Source: Omphiscola glabra (lineage: Eukaryota > Mollusca > Gastropoda > Lymnaeidae). Taken from it: a DNA stretch of 64,000 bases. The stretch spans positions 8,427,553-8,491,552 of the forward strand of contig OZ024802.1 of NCBI GenBank assembly GCA_964017045.1, in the 5' to 3' direction. Of the stretch, positions 42,697 through 53,927 are shown piece by piece (the first letter of the stretch is position 1; each line of letters begins with the position of its first letter). The notes below the pieces were generated by a model. It saw only the letters and a list, made by a program, of their open reading frames with translations, did not search any database and was not told the DNA's origin. Both the position numbers and the translations under genes were made by a program.

Positions 42697-42865
42697 CAGT
42701 GGCGTAGCCAGGGTTCGTGCCGCTCGGGGCGCACACAGCTTTTCCGCCCCTATCATGAAAACAAAAACTCTATAGTTGGCCGAAAATTCCGCCCCTCAAT
42801 ATGTGGGGAAAAAAAGTGACACCCGGAGTGGACCGTCCACTCCGCACCCCCTTCCTATGCCCCTG
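42697..42865. mobile_element. Related MITE, third subfamily
   Basis: Starts CAGTGGCGTAGCCAGG and ends CCTATGCCCCTG, with internal GCCGCTCGGGGCGC. No target duplication is visible. Confidence 0.45.
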
Positions 42866-43129
42866 GTACTAGGCCAGCGTTTTCTAACCAGTTCCCCCCA
42901 ACCCCTAAAGTTGAAATCGCCGCTGACGCCCTCAACCACACATAAAATGAAATAACTTACTTAAGCTCTCAATCCCAAGGGTCACCTGCCGTTCAATAAA
43001 CTGTCTGATCTAAGCTCTTCTCTCTGTCAGTGGGACATTTTAGATATTTAACACCCACGGCAGTTAAAGGGACAGTGTCAAAGAGAGACAAGATAGAGCG
43101 CCATAAAAAGCCTGTTACTCAATGTGAAG
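42866..43129. other. No gene; possible hAT remnant
   Basis: CAGCGTTTTCTAACCAG at about 42874 resembles a lone hAT terminus. Confidence 0.25.
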
Positions 43130-43435
43130 ATGGCTCCTGGCTGCAAATTAATAAATCGTGCTTACTGGACAAGAAAAGCTCTGAGCACTCTTAAGGAAAT
43201 GTCGAAGCTACTAAACATGGTGGACGAGTATCGAAATCGATTTCGAAAGGAGTCTCTCGGAGTCGCACGGTGTTATAACGAGCACACACATTTTAAAACA
43301 ATGAAAGGTTCATTCGGAAGGGGTGATATCTTTACGCGGTCAGGTGTCAAGCTTTGGAGAATAAAACTGGGGTATCAGATTGGGGTATTAGATTGGGGTC
43401 GTACTCTCAAAGACAAGGTCGTTCCTCGGGCATGA
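43130..43435 (+). CDS. Unassigned open frame, 101 codons
   Basis: ATG at 43130 has a good context (GTGAAGATGGCT). The first 60 residues look protein-like and basic: MAPGCKLINRAYWTRKALST, then LKEMSKLLNMVDEYRNRF. The frame ends at a TGA at 43433-43435 after a Gly-rich stretch. The sequence before it (ACAAGATAGAGCGCCATAAA) has a weak TATA-like element. No consensus donor interrupts it. I recognise no family. It may be a small gene, a first exon with an unrecognised donor, or chance; length and context alone do not decide. Confidence 0.25.
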   Translation: MAPGCKLINRAYWTRKALSTLKEMSKLLNMVDEYRNRFRKESLGVARCYNEHTHFKTMKGSFGRGDIFTRSGVKLWRIKLGYQIGVLDWGRTLKDKVVPRA

Positions 43436-43617
43436 ATCGCAATTATTTCTTGTCAAGCTCAGCAGCCCATATGAAGTGAAACTCTGTGACTTCCCGGAAT
43501 AGAAGCTGACGTCATCACTATCTAATGCTTTTCAAACAAGAAATGCACATCGGCAAATAGCGTAAAATTAAGGTCTTTCTTAATCAAAGAAATATCTTTA
43601 TTTTAACTTAATTATTA
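43436..43617. other. No feature; CRE palindrome
   Basis: TGACGTCA at 43508-43515. Confidence 0.4.
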
Positions 43618-43836
43618 CTTCCTACTAGTGATGTGTGAACTCTGTATTAACTTCATACTAGTGATGTGTGAACTCTGTATTAACTTCATACTACTGATGT
43701 GTGAACTCTGTATTAACTTCATACTAGTGATGTGTGAACTCTGTATTAACTTCGTACTACTGATGTGTGAGCTCTGTATTAACTTCATACTAGTGATGTG
43801 TGAGCTCTGTATTAACTTCATACTAGTGATGTGTGA
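43618..43836. repeat. 33-bp minisatellite, about 7 copies
   Basis: The unit contains TGATGTGTGAACTCTGTATT followed by AACTTCATACTAG. Both strands are open because the unit lacks stops in one frame each. Confidence 0.95.
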
Positions 43837-44575
43837 GCGTATAATTTCTATATTGGTCTGGTATGGCTAATGCTTTACAGCGCCTATCCTTTATATTCGC
43901 GCTGAGCTACAGCGCAAAACTTTGGTGCGCAACTTAGCCCAATAACGGTGCGGCTTCTATCTGTCAAACGTAAGCTTGTTCTGACTTTGCCAACTGTGCG
44001 AATTTAAATATAATTTTAATTCATACTTACATTTAACGCTTATAGGTTCGCCCCCCCCCCCCCCCCACTTTTTTTTTTCTTCTTTGTCTCACTGACCTTT
44101 GAACTTCACAATGAGCTCTGACAATGTCATCTTGTTTTCATTCTTGTTTTTTTACGTTTTTGTTGCTTTTTTACTAGCGTTGCTTTAAAACAACAGTGTA
44201 TTAATGTATTCTCTATACACTATAATATACGTTTAGAAAATACCTTTAAAGAGAAACTAAAATGGTGTACACATGTTTCCATTACTTAAAAAAGAAAAAC
44301 CTGAATTATAATTCGGTTGTGGTTTGGAAGTCACGATTAAGAAAATGGGGGTTTTAGCGTTTTGAATTCGTTTTACTAACGGTTTTTATTCATGAAAACC
44401 TGTGGGATGAATCTCACAACAAGATTGCTGAACCCCGAGTGTAAATTTGGTTTTGATGCCATTAACTACGTAGCTGACCAACAGTAAGGCAAAAATACCA
44501 GAGTTTCTAAGGCAAAAAAAAAGGTCAGTGCTCATAAAAATGGGTTTAAAATTTAGAACACACCTGCCAACCAGC
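43837..44575. other. No gene seen
   Basis: 16-bp C run at 44051-44066; AT-rich otherwise. Confidence 0.35.
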
Positions 44576-44650
44576 GTCCAAAATTATGGATATCCGGCTA
44601 AAAATATGGATACCCGGCTAAACATATGGATATCCGACTAAAAATACTAA
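44576..44650. repeat. 20-bp repeat, 3-4 copies
   Basis: Units ATGGATATCCGGCTAAAAAT. Confidence 0.8.
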
Positions 44651-44769
44651 CATCTATTCTCAGAAGCAAATCATGGAGTGTGTGCTTCAGTCCATGCTGG
44701 TCAGAATAGAACTCAAAATCATTCAAATATCTTTAAGATCGCCCATTTATTTCACTTTTATTATTCGAG

Positions 44770-44955
44770 ACTCGTCTGCCAAAACTAGCGTGTGAGACGC
44801 ATCTGCCACAACTGGCATGTGAGACCCATCCGTCACAACTTGTTTGTGAGACTCATCTGTCACAAATGGCATTTGAGACCCTTCTGCCACAATTGACATT
44901 TGAGACCCTTCTGCCACAATTGACATGTGAGACCCATCTGCCACAATTGGCGTGG
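44770..44955. repeat. 27-bp minisatellite, about 7 copies
   Basis: The unit contains CTGCCACAATTGACATGTGA followed by GACCCAT. Confidence 0.9.
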
Positions 44956-45334
44956 AATTTTAAACAAAGAGTTTGAATGTCATGTTTGCTGCAACATAAT
45001 TAAACAGCAGCTGAGCAAGAGGCGTCCACGAAGTGGCTGCTCTTACACAAATTTCTTTCCAAGCGATATGCAAGCTAAATAGAATGGACTACTACCACCA
45101 CCACCCCACACCACCCCCCACAACGTTCTGTAAATTCAATGTAATGTCAATATTTGTTACGACTCTTTCTGTCCACTTTATCGACCCTTGAAACCCTCCT
45201 CCCCTTCCATACCACAGACATTTTATATCCTAACATTTAGACATATCTCCTAAGGATATATGTACATTTTACGCATTTTGATTTCACTTGTTACACCTTA
45301 CATCTTAGGGGGAAAAAATAACCCAGGCGTCGAA

Positions 45335-45389
45335 AATGTCACCGGAAGTGTCGCGGACGTGCGTCACGAACACGTTTCCGGTCCATAAA
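45335..45389 (+). promoter_or_regulatory. Promoter-like island with ETS-type sites
   Basis: ACCGGAAGTG at 45341-45350 and an inverted TTTCCGGT at 45375-45382 are consensus ETS/GABP sites in CpG-rich sequence (GTGTCGCGGACGTGCGTCACG). They lie just before AAAATGGCGTC, which resembles a YY1-type start-site element. Such a combination is typical of housekeeping promoters. Evidence is motif-based only. Confidence 0.35.
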
Positions 45390-45470
45390 ATGGCGTCAAA
45401 CCTGAGATCACGACTTCCCAAGCTGGTCAGGGAAACACATTTTATGCCCTATAGACATCTAAATGGATAA
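45390..45470 (+). CDS. Possible short first exon or micro-ORF, 26 codons
   Basis: ATG in context ATAAAATGGCG follows the promoter-like island. It encodes MASNLRSRLPKLVRETHFMP then a few residues to TAA at 45468-45470. The basic, hydroxylated start resembles an organelle-targeting N-terminus. A possible but weak donor (CTG|GTCAGG) lies at 45424. It is unrecognised; if real it is either a truncated first exon or a remnant. The 2.2-kb array starts about 110 bp downstream. Confidence 0.25.
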   Translation: MASNLRSRLPKLVRETHFMPYRHLNG

Positions 45471-45582
45471 AATCCTGTTAAGGGCTGAAATCTAAATAGC
45501 AATAAACCCTCTAATTTGGGATTTTGGTAGGCGCTGTTTTTAAAATGATATCTTTAATCAGATTCTTTTTCAAGCTTGCTTT

Positions 45583-47812
45583 TGTTGTTATTGTTTTGTT
45601 GTTGTTGTTTTGTTCTTATTGTTTTGTTCTTATTGTTTTGTTGTTGTTGTTTTGTTGTTGTTGTTTTGTTCTTATTGTTTTGTTGTTATTGTTTTGTTGT
45701 TGTTGTTTTGTTGTTGTTGTTTTGTTCTTATTGTTTTGTTGTTGTTGTTTTGTTGTAATTTTTTTGTTATTGTTTTGTTGTTGTTTTGTTGTTGTTGTTT
45801 TGTTCTTATTGTTTTGTTGTTGTTGTTTTGTCGTAATTTTTTTGTTATTGTTTTGTTGTTGTTTTGTTGTTGTTGTTTTGTTGTTGTTGTTTTGTTGTTG
45901 TTGTTTTGTTGTTGTTGTTTTGTTGTTGTTGTTTTGTTGTTGTTGTTTTGTTGTTATTGTTTTGTTGTTGTTGTTTTGTTGTTGTTGTTTTGTTCTTATT
46001 GTTTTGTTGTTGTTGTTTTGTTGTAATTTTTTTGTTATTGTTTTGTTGTTGTTTTGTTGTTGTTGTTTTGTTCTTATTGTTTTGTTGTTGTTGTTTTGTC
46101 GTAATTTTTTTGTTATTGTTTTGTTGTTGTTTTGTTGTTGTTGTTTTGTTGTTGTTGTTTTGTTGTTGTTGTTTTGTTGTTGTTGTTTTGTTGTTGTTGT
46201 TTTGTTGTTGTTGTTTTGTTGTTGTTGTTTTGTTGTTGTTGTTTTGTTGTTATTGTTTTGTTGTTGTTGTTTTGTTGTTGTTGTTTTGTTGTTGTTGTTT
46301 TGTTGTTGTTGTTTTGTTGTTGTTGTTTTGTTGTTGTTGTTTTGTTGTTGTTGTTTTGTTGTTGTTGTTTTGTTGTTGTTGTTTTGTTGTTATTGTTTTG
46401 TTGTTATTGTTTTGTTGTTATTGTTTTGTTGTTGTTGTTTTGTTGTTGTTGTTTTGTTGTAATTTTTTTGTTGTTGTTGTTTTGTTGTTGTTGTTTTGTT
46501 GTTGTTGTTTTTTTGTTGTTGTTTTGTTGTTGTTGTTTTTTTGTTGTTTTTTTGTTGTTGTTTTGTTGTTATTGTTGTGTTGTTATGGTTTTGTTGTTAT
46601 TGTTGTGTTGTTATTGTTTTGTTGTTGTTGTTTTGTTGTAATTTTTTTGTTATTGTTGTGTTGTTATGGTTTTGTTGTTATTGTTGTGTTCTTATTGTTT
46701 TGTTGTTGTTGTTTTGTTGTAATTTTTTTGTTATTGTTTTGTTGTTGTTTTGTTGTTGTTGTTTTGTTGTTGTTGTTTTGTTGTTGTTGTTTTGTTCTTA
46801 TTGTTTTGTTCTTATTGTTTTGTTGTTGTTGTTTTGTTGTTGTTGTTTTGTTGTTGTTGTTTTGTTCTTATTGTTTTGTTGTTGTTGTTTTGTTGTTGTT
46901 GTTTTGTTGTAATTTTTTTGTTATTGTTTTGTTGTTGTTTTGTTGTTGTTGTTTTGTTGTTGTTGTTTTGTTGTTGTTGTTTTGTTCTTATTGTTTTGTT
47001 GTTATTGTTTTGTTGTTATTGTTTTGTTGTTGTTGTTTTGTTGTTATTGTTTTGTTGTTGTTTTGTTGTTGTTGTTTTGTTGTTGTTGTTTTGTTGTTGT
47101 TGTTTTGTTGTTGTTGTTTTGTTGTTGTTGTTTTGTTGTTGTTGTTTTGTTGTTATTGTTTTGTTGTTGTTGTTTTGTTGTTGTTGTTTTGTTGTTGTTG
47201 TTTTGTTGTTGTTGTTTTGTTGTTGTTGTTTTGTTGTTGTTGTTTTGTTGTTGTTGTTTTGTTGTTGTTGTTTTGTTGTTGTTGTTTTGTTGTTATTGTT
47301 TTGTTGTTATTGTTTTGTTGTTATTGTTTTGTTGTTGTTGTTTTGTTGTTGTTGTTTTGTTGTAATTTTTTTGTTATTGTTTTGTTGTTGTTTTGTTGTT
47401 GTTGTTTTGTTGTAATTGTTTTGTTGTTGTTGTTTTGTTGTTGTTGTTTTTTTGTTGTTGTTTTGTTGTTGTTGTTTTTTTGTTGTTGTTTTTTTGTTGT
47501 TGTTTTGTTGTTATTGTTGTGTTGTTATTGTTTTGTTGTTATTGTTGTGTTGTAATTGTTTTGTTGTTGTTGTTTTGTTGTTGTTGTTTTGTTGTTGTTG
47601 TTTTTTTGTTGTTGTTTTGTTGTTGTTGTTTTTTTGTTGTTGTTTTTTTGTTGTTGTTTTGTTGTTATTGTTGTGTTGTTATTGTTTTGTTGTTATTGTT
47701 GTGTTGTTGTTGTTTTGTTGTTATGGTTTTGTTGTTATTGTTGTGTTGTTATTGTTGTGTTGTTATTGTTGTGTTGTTGTTGTTTTGTTGTTATTGTTGT
47801 TGTTATTGCACG
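45583..47812. repeat. 2.2-kb (TTTTGTTGTTGTTG)-type array
   Basis: The dominant 15-bp unit is TTTTGTTGTTGTTG plus T, with variants TTCTTAT, TTGTTAT and TTGTAATTTTTTTGTTA. Longer blocks containing GTAATTTTTTTGTTATTG recur at about 45753, 45834, 46023, 46101, 46453, 46637, 46720, 46909 and 47363. Because the unit has no stop, forward frames up to 563 codons (Leu/Phe/Cys/Val only) appear; they are not genes. One strand is free of A apart from variants. Confidence 0.97.
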
Positions 47813-48250
47813 AGCTGATACCACGAGACGAGTAACCTTTTTTGTTTATTTTAATTATTTATTTATTTTTAAAATAATTGCGTCCACATCCGGGAGAACT
47901 GAAAGGTGTCTTGTCAAACATTTGGAATTATTCTACAGCTTGGGGGGAACTTTATTAAACCGATTCCAAAGTCACTTGTGTTTAGTTTGTTTTATATATA
48001 TAGTAGTAGAATGTTTTTACAATGAAATCTAGTAAAAGAAACTTATTTATCTTATCTCACATTCACCTGTAATTTTGTTACTTATCTAGGAACCAAAATA
48101 ATGCTATAAGATCCATGTTTTGAAACATATAACTATATGTTACTGTCGGTTATTTATTCTCTTGTCGACGCATACAAATATGGGAGTTTCTCTCTTTCTC
48201 TTTTAATTTTTTTTTTTTAAATGTGTATTTGAATCCGTGCGTCAGCGTAT
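47813..48250. other. No gene seen
   Basis: AT-rich. Confidence 0.35.
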
Positions 48251-48508
48251 CCGGAAATTTAATCGAAAGAAATTTGGTCGACGGAAAATTGATCGACGGA
48301 AATTTGATCGAACGGAAATTTGGTCGAATCGTTTTTTTAATTTATACGTTAAAATTTTGCGTCAAATTTCTTTTTGAACGCATTATTTTGTTTTACTATA
48401 TAGTATAGTGCGTTCAAAAAGAAATTTGACGAAAATTTTAACGTCTCAACTGAAAAAAAGGTTCGATCAATTTTCCGTCGACGACATTTCTTTCGATCAA
48501 ATTTCCGG
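48251..48508. mobile_element. Foldback element (258 bp)
   Basis: The two halves are inverted copies: CCGGAAATTTAATCGAAAGA at the left matches the complement of TCTTTCGATCAAATTTCCGG at the right. The inner arms (CGTTAAAATTTT and TCAAATTTCTTTTTGAACGC) pair around a 26-bp AT-rich loop near 48395. The left arm has an extra 31-bp block of GGAAATTTGATCGAAC-type repeats. No coding capacity and no clear target duplication. Confidence 0.75.
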
Positions 48509-49752
48509 TAACCGTGCGTCACAATGTGACAATTGTGTTGACTTGTCCGTCACAATGTGGCGATAGTGTTGACTGCCCATAAGCAAATCCCATCTCTGCA
48601 CTCATCTGGTGAACCCAGGGAAACAACACATGTGGGTGATACAGCTTGGCAAAGAATGGAAGATACCCCGAAGATATATCTAATGAGTGAAACAGCGTAG
48701 GGTAAAGCCTGGAGGAAAAAAAAACAGCCCAATAAAAGAACGAACGTGTCGGCAAGAAGCCTTCTTCAGCAAACAAACAAACACTAAAACAACATATAAA
48801 AATTCAAATGCAGCTGAAATGTTCTCTCCGAGATGTTCAAGACAGGGAGAGAAATGGGGCGAAGAGGGCATTGTGTCGACAAGCTCAATGTTTTGCTGCG
48901 TCCATTTCGTCAGCTTTTACCGTACCTAGTTCCACTCATCTCCTTCTAGTTATATCTAGCAACAAAACAGCCACACATGATTGCAATCTCCCTTCCCCCC
49001 CCCCCCCACTTATTATCATTAATTAGAAATCGTAATATTCTAAATCATGATTTCAAAGGAGGGGGGTTACAAAGTCCAAATTGTTTTGCAAATCCTGACA
49101 CAATTTGCGAAAAGACAAGCAGCGATTGGTGGTTTCATATTAAGGTTCAATATGTTTTCATCCACAAAATTTTACATATGCCTCAAAAGCTGGTTTCATT
49201 AAAAAAAGTGTTTTCTCTCACGTATTCCTGGTGCGCACATTCACAGATTTAAGGAAAGTTTTATGCGTAGCAAATGTCTGCAGACGGTAGCTGCAATGGT
49301 TGCCAATGCTATTATCCCGGGGGGCGGAAGCCATGATTGGACGCCTTGTTTACAACCCTGGTCATTGCATTTACAGAAGAGCGTAGGTAGGGGCTTGTTG
49401 TCACGGCGGACAGCTCCATTACTGAGTGACTTCCCTTTGGTCTGGAGCTAATTCTGGCTAATTGCCCTTGTAACGTAGACAGCGAGAGACCTGGGCGAGG
49501 GGTGGGGGTGTTTTCGATGGGGAAGGGGAAGACGGGAGAGTTGTAAGAGAGTTCAGGTCCAGTTTGTAGTCGAGAGACTTTTTAATTGAACAACAGCTCC
49601 AAAAAATGTTACGGTGGGGGCTGTGGGCATTTAGGATGGGTTTAGACAGACTATGCTTGTTTATTTGCTGTGAAATGGACATTGAGGGCCTATGGGACAG
49701 TGGTCATTTGAAGATATGTGAGTTCCATAGGAACGGACCCTTATGTTACTAA
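48509..49752. other. No gene assigned
   Basis: A short 30-bp duplication with GTCACAATGTG lies at 48515-48575. Several 60-90-codon frames occur on both strands (48520-49450) without splice support. A GGGGGGCGG patch occurs near 49319. Confidence 0.3.
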
Positions 49753-50493
49753 CTAACATACTTAAGAAAATCAGCAGACCATCGAGCCAAGGCTCATAAG
49801 GTCTTCCCCAACACACCTCCACCGCCCCCAACTGGCATTCAACCACTCCCCCGGTGGTCTTTATTCCAGCCAGGCCGCGAAGCGGCATGCCGAGGGCTCC
49901 CCGCCCCTGAGACAGCCCCACCCACCCTTCCACTCGATTGACTATGCGAGTGAGGCCGCATCAGAGAAGGGACGCCTGGCCAGCCGGGTTGATGCTTACA
50001 CAGCAACCGGGCCGGACTTCCTTGGGCTGGGGTGGATATAATTTACGTCTCTAAAGACCCCCCTTCCCACCCCGGGGGGACTCGTGGGTGTTAACAGACG
50101 CCCTCTAATAGGGTTTACGTGGTTTTCTGCGGCATGACTAATTCACACCGCAGCTGGGAAATGACAAAAAGAGAAGGTTGCCTAGGAGCAGTACCCTCAC
50201 GTCTGCATATTTGGAATCATCGGCTAGGGTCGCCACACGCCTTCGCCTCATATCCATGCGGCAACTGTAATCATATCCCGACCTGTTTCTACGTTATTTT
50301 CGGCTGCACTTGGTAGGAAACCATGCAGTCGTGCTCTTTCTAACGCAGTTTCCGTGCGTTACCTTTGCCTTTCGGCGCGGGTCCCCTACACGGTGATCAT
50401 GTCCCCCGGGTAACGTTTCAGGGGGTTCGTGGCAAACGCCTCTTTGTCGACATGCCATTTATGGGACGGACATGCCGACTAGAGCCCCGGGGG
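49753..50493 (-). mobile_element. Non-coding retroposon, copy B (741 bp)
   Basis: Inverted second copy of the element at 14207-14893, similar along its full length and sharing both ends. A perfect 18-bp direct repeat GGACCCTTATGTTACTAA flanks it (49735-49752 and 50494-50511). On the minus strand its 3' end is CTTAAGTATGTTAG. Two copies with the same 5' end and different duplication lengths show that it is a complete unit, not a randomly truncated LINE. Confidence 0.75.
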
Positions 50494-50621
50494 GGACCCT
50501 TATGTTACTAAATGTTGTGAATGCTCTCCGTCACGAAGTTGCAACGAACTGAGATGGACGATTGATGTATAAAAACAGAAAAGTTCATTTATTTTTTAAA
50601 GACATAGATTGTTTCATTGTT

Positions 50622-50822
50622 GCTGTTTCCTGACTGTTTCCTTTCTGTCTGTTTCTTGTATGTTTCCTGTCTTTTTCATGTCTGTTTCCTGTCTGTATGT
50701 TTCCGGTCGGTTTCCTGTCTGTCTGTTTCTTGTCTGTTTCTTGTCTGTCTGTTTCGGGTCGATTTCCTGTCTGTCTGTTTCTTGTCTGTTTCCTGTTTCC
50801 TGTCTGTCTGTTTCCTGTCTGT
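50622..50822. repeat. Degenerate GTTTCCTGTCT repeat
   Basis: Units of 11 and 15 bp (GTTTCCTGTCT, GTTTCTTGTCTGTCT). Confidence 0.85.
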
Positions 50823-52523
50823 CCCTACTTTTGACCATCTCCTTGTCTCTTTTTGTTCAACTTAGAATTATGATAAAGAATTAATGATACGGCGAGCAGG
50901 GTTCAAGGACACATGGGATATACAAATTAACCCGTCAATAATGGCATTATTTTTTAGAATAGTTTGTTGTAAAGGTCTATATTTATAAATAAAATATGTG
51001 CAAGTGGATTTGGGGGGGGGGGGGGTTCGTTTGCGTCATGGTTGGGACTGATAAAGTCTGTGAAGGCGAAGCGTGCGCCAAACAGTTCTAAAGTGCATCA
51101 CAGTGTCTGGCAAAAACATCATTATAAATAATGACTCGAACTCTGATTTCTTCCTTGTTATCACGTGTTCATCTCACTGTGCGCATTAATCCCACGGGTG
51201 CGGATTTAATTAGCGATCACAGTCACCGAGTTGCTCCCCCCTCATAAAGATTGGGACGCGAGCTCTCTTGGACGCGACGTTTATAATGTATCCTTGCGCA
51301 CGTGCGTATAACGTCATACATTAGCGAGAGAGGCGATAGAAAGCTTGGTGTATCTTGGTAAGTTAGTACGTTATGCCTATCGTCTGGTAATAAAGGAACT
51401 TTGATGACGGCTATTGGGGTAGGGGGGGGGGCGTGAGAAGCCTCGGGTGGGTCTTTGTTGCTTAAGTCAGTTAGTGAGCGGCTGTTTGCAGACGCTCCAA
51501 GGCTGGGAAGCGTGTGCCAGGGTTTTGATTGTTGGTTATTTTTGAATGTAGACTGGAGGATAGATGTCTAGCTCCCGTTCTTTTCTTTCCTCTTTTCTCT
51601 TCTTTCCCTCTACCCTCCCATCATCCCCCCCTTCTTTCACCTCATTAAAAAAATAATAACCTGGCCAGAGCGCTTCCGTTGTTCTTTTAACTTTATTTTT
51701 AGAAGATATTTTTTTATATCCAAATTTCTCATTATTAATAAGTATTATTGCTGCCAAATCTGTAACTATCAGGAATTTGGCTGACATGCTGTTTTTTGTC
51801 CGGATTCTTCTCTCCAGGCCTTATAATATTTCTAGTCTTAATTGAAACATAATTTAGTAACAATAAAACAATACATCTGTAAGCGAATACATGCAGCTCC
51901 ACAAATGTGAATTTTTTTTTTTTTAAATTTGTATTTATATTTTTATTATTTTTTTAATTTATTTATTTTTTCTATAGACCTTGAAATGTAAGGTACGATG
52001 TTTCCCTACACTATATCATCGTAGGCCAGTACATCAATGATATGATGCCATTTTTCGGCGTCCGTCTGACTTCATTTATTTTTGTACCTGTGTAGCCCAG
52101 TGGTGAATTGTGTTGGTCACTACAGTTTTTAATTTATGAAGAATACAGGAACGAGAGATCTATAATCTTGTTGGTTCTAAGAGTCTGGTAAGAGCAGAAC
52201 AAGCTAAAGAAAAAATCAGAGGAAAAGTGTGCGGAGGAAAAGGGACAAATATATAAAAGAGACATATACATTATATTTATTGTTTGTCCTTCGCATGTGA
52301 AGATGACCATGTTTTGGACATTAGCCTTGACGTGAGCTGTGAAGTGAGTGAGATGTGATCAGTTTGTCAGCCTCACTCCCTCGTCCTTGCCTATTTCTTC
52401 CAATGGCAAGACTTGGTCAAGACGACCGGAAACAGACCAGGACGCAGTGGGCGACCAACAGTGTCTTTTAGTGTCACACTGTTTTCTTTAAGCGCTCCAT
52501 ATCAAAGTAGTAGTAGGACCTTT
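50823..52523. other. No gene assigned
   Basis: 14-bp G run at 51012-51025. 51180-51380 is CpG-rich with TTTATAATGT at about 51281 and could be a promoter, but no exon follows that I can support. 51900-51970 is AT-rich. Confidence 0.3.
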
Positions 52524-52735
52524 AATTGTTTCGGTGTCATACCGCCTACGGGATTCCATCTCCGGGTTTTATTTTCTGAGTTTGCCTTCTCTTAGATGAG
52601 TTGCAACCCAAAGTTAACGAGTCCCAACCACCCGGGTTGCTGCTGGTGTTGTTTTGCTTGTCTGGGGTTTTGCTGGGGATTGAAATTCAACCCGCAACCT
52701 TGGGATTAACCCAGCTCAGACGGCTCGAGGACCCA
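52524..52735 (-). mobile_element. tRNA-derived SINE, second copy
   Basis: Same body as 39448-39640: CTTCTCTTAGATGAGTTGC and TTAACGAGTCCCA on the plus strand. The tRNA-like head is more degraded, with B-box-like TTTCAATCCC on the minus strand. Confidence 0.7.
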
Positions 52736-52825
52736 TATATATAAATATATGCAGCTTGCCACCTGGTTTCTGGCGGTTCACGTCTGTCCCTCGCCCGAAG
52801 GCTGTCACGGTCGTTTAGTGTCTGT

Positions 52826-52904
52826 ATGGCACACATCCCTGGCTCACCCCCGGGGCCCCCTCAGCTCATTCTATCGCCTAGTCAACTGGGTCAAATAAGA
52901 ACAG
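52826..52904 (+). CDS. Candidate first coding exon, 26 codons + 1 nt
   Basis: ATG at 52826 opens a Pro/Gly-rich, low-charge peptide, MAHIPGSPPGPPQLILSPSQ, then LGQIRT. A donor ACAG|GTATCA begins at 52905, giving a phase-1 exit. The next acceptor I can support downstream (62551) enters with two nucleotides, so the frames fit. Composition is GC-rich against AT-rich flanks. Weaknesses are the non-optimal donor and start context. Unspliced, the frame ends at 53006-53008. Confidence 0.3.
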
Positions 52905-53149
52905 GTATCAGGAGAGCTGGTACACAAATGTATCACATCCCTGGCAGACTATCGGAACACAGTGTTACGTGTGCGATGAACAGACGACTCACATTGCTGA
53001 TCTTGTAAATTATAAATACTAATTTAACTTTGTTCAAAAACAAATCACTACTATGATATCGGGAAAATCCAATTTACCCATGGACAATTGCCGCCGTATT
53101 ACCAATAGTAAAGAAAAGAAACCCGCAAAAGACATACCAAGAGACTGAT
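52905..53149. other. No feature recognised
   Basis: Possible intron start. Confidence 0.3.
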
Positions 53150-53395
53150 CATCTATCTCACCAACTATCTCATCAACTATCTCATCATCTATCTCAACAA
53201 CTATTTATTCAACAATTTCATCAACCACCTCATCAACTATATCATTAACTACCTCGTAAACTATCTCATCAACTATCTCTTCAACAATCTCATCAAATAC
53301 CTCATCAAATATCTCAACTATATCATTAACTACCTCGTTAACTACCTCATCAACTACCTAATCAACTATCACATCAACTATCTCATCAACAGATT
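53150..53395. repeat. 12-bp degenerate repeat
   Basis: CTATCTCATCAA units, about 20 copies with many substitutions. Confidence 0.85.
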
Positions 53396-53732
53396 GAGTC
53401 AACAATAACGTGAAAATAAAAACACGTATCCCTGTTCTTAACTCTTTAACGTTTCTATTTATATAATGTGCGTTGTTTAAACGTGTACTTAAGTATAATA
53501 CGTGTACTGTGTGTACGAGGTACTTAGAACTTGAACTACGTGTACTAATAAGCTTTGGTTTTGCCATTTAAAATTGATTTCTTTACTAGGCGTAGATATC
53601 CACGTTCTTTTACCACATTTTATGTACAGTGAAACCCAAAGAATAGCAAAATACACACAACAAATAAAAACATACTTGGTATGATGTCTACATTCACTGG
53701 ATATCTAACTAGTAACTTGGACACATCCCAAC
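53396..53732. other. No gene seen
   Basis: AT-rich spacer. Confidence 0.3.
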
Positions 53733-53919
53733 CAATGTTCCCTTTAAGCTGCGCGGCCGCGCAGCTACCTCACAGATGCCGCGCAGCAGTTTTGAGGATC
53801 CGCGCAGCAAATTTTTATAAAAATACATTCGAACAGATACGCTGCACTCTGCAAAGTAAAACTTTGCACACAACTTTATGATTTTGCACAAGAACCAGCA
53901 AACCTTAGAGGGAACATTG
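53733..53919. mobile_element. hAT-type MITE 'CAATGTTCCCT', 187 bp
   Basis: Ends CAATGTTCCCTTTAAG and CCTTAGAGGGAACATTG are inverted repeats. 8-bp flanks ATCCCAAC (53725-53732) and ATGCCAAC (53920-53927) match at 7 of 8. The interior has GCGCGGCCGCGCAGC and GCCGCGCAGCAG repeats. Similar ends occur in animal hAT elements as I recall. Confidence 0.75.
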
Positions 53920-53927
53920 ATGCCAAC

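Noticed and set aside
45864..47555. Forward open frame of 563 codons
   Set aside because: Composed only of Leu, Phe, Cys, Val, Tyr and Ile because the 15-bp TTG-rich unit cannot form stops; all three forward frames are equally open.
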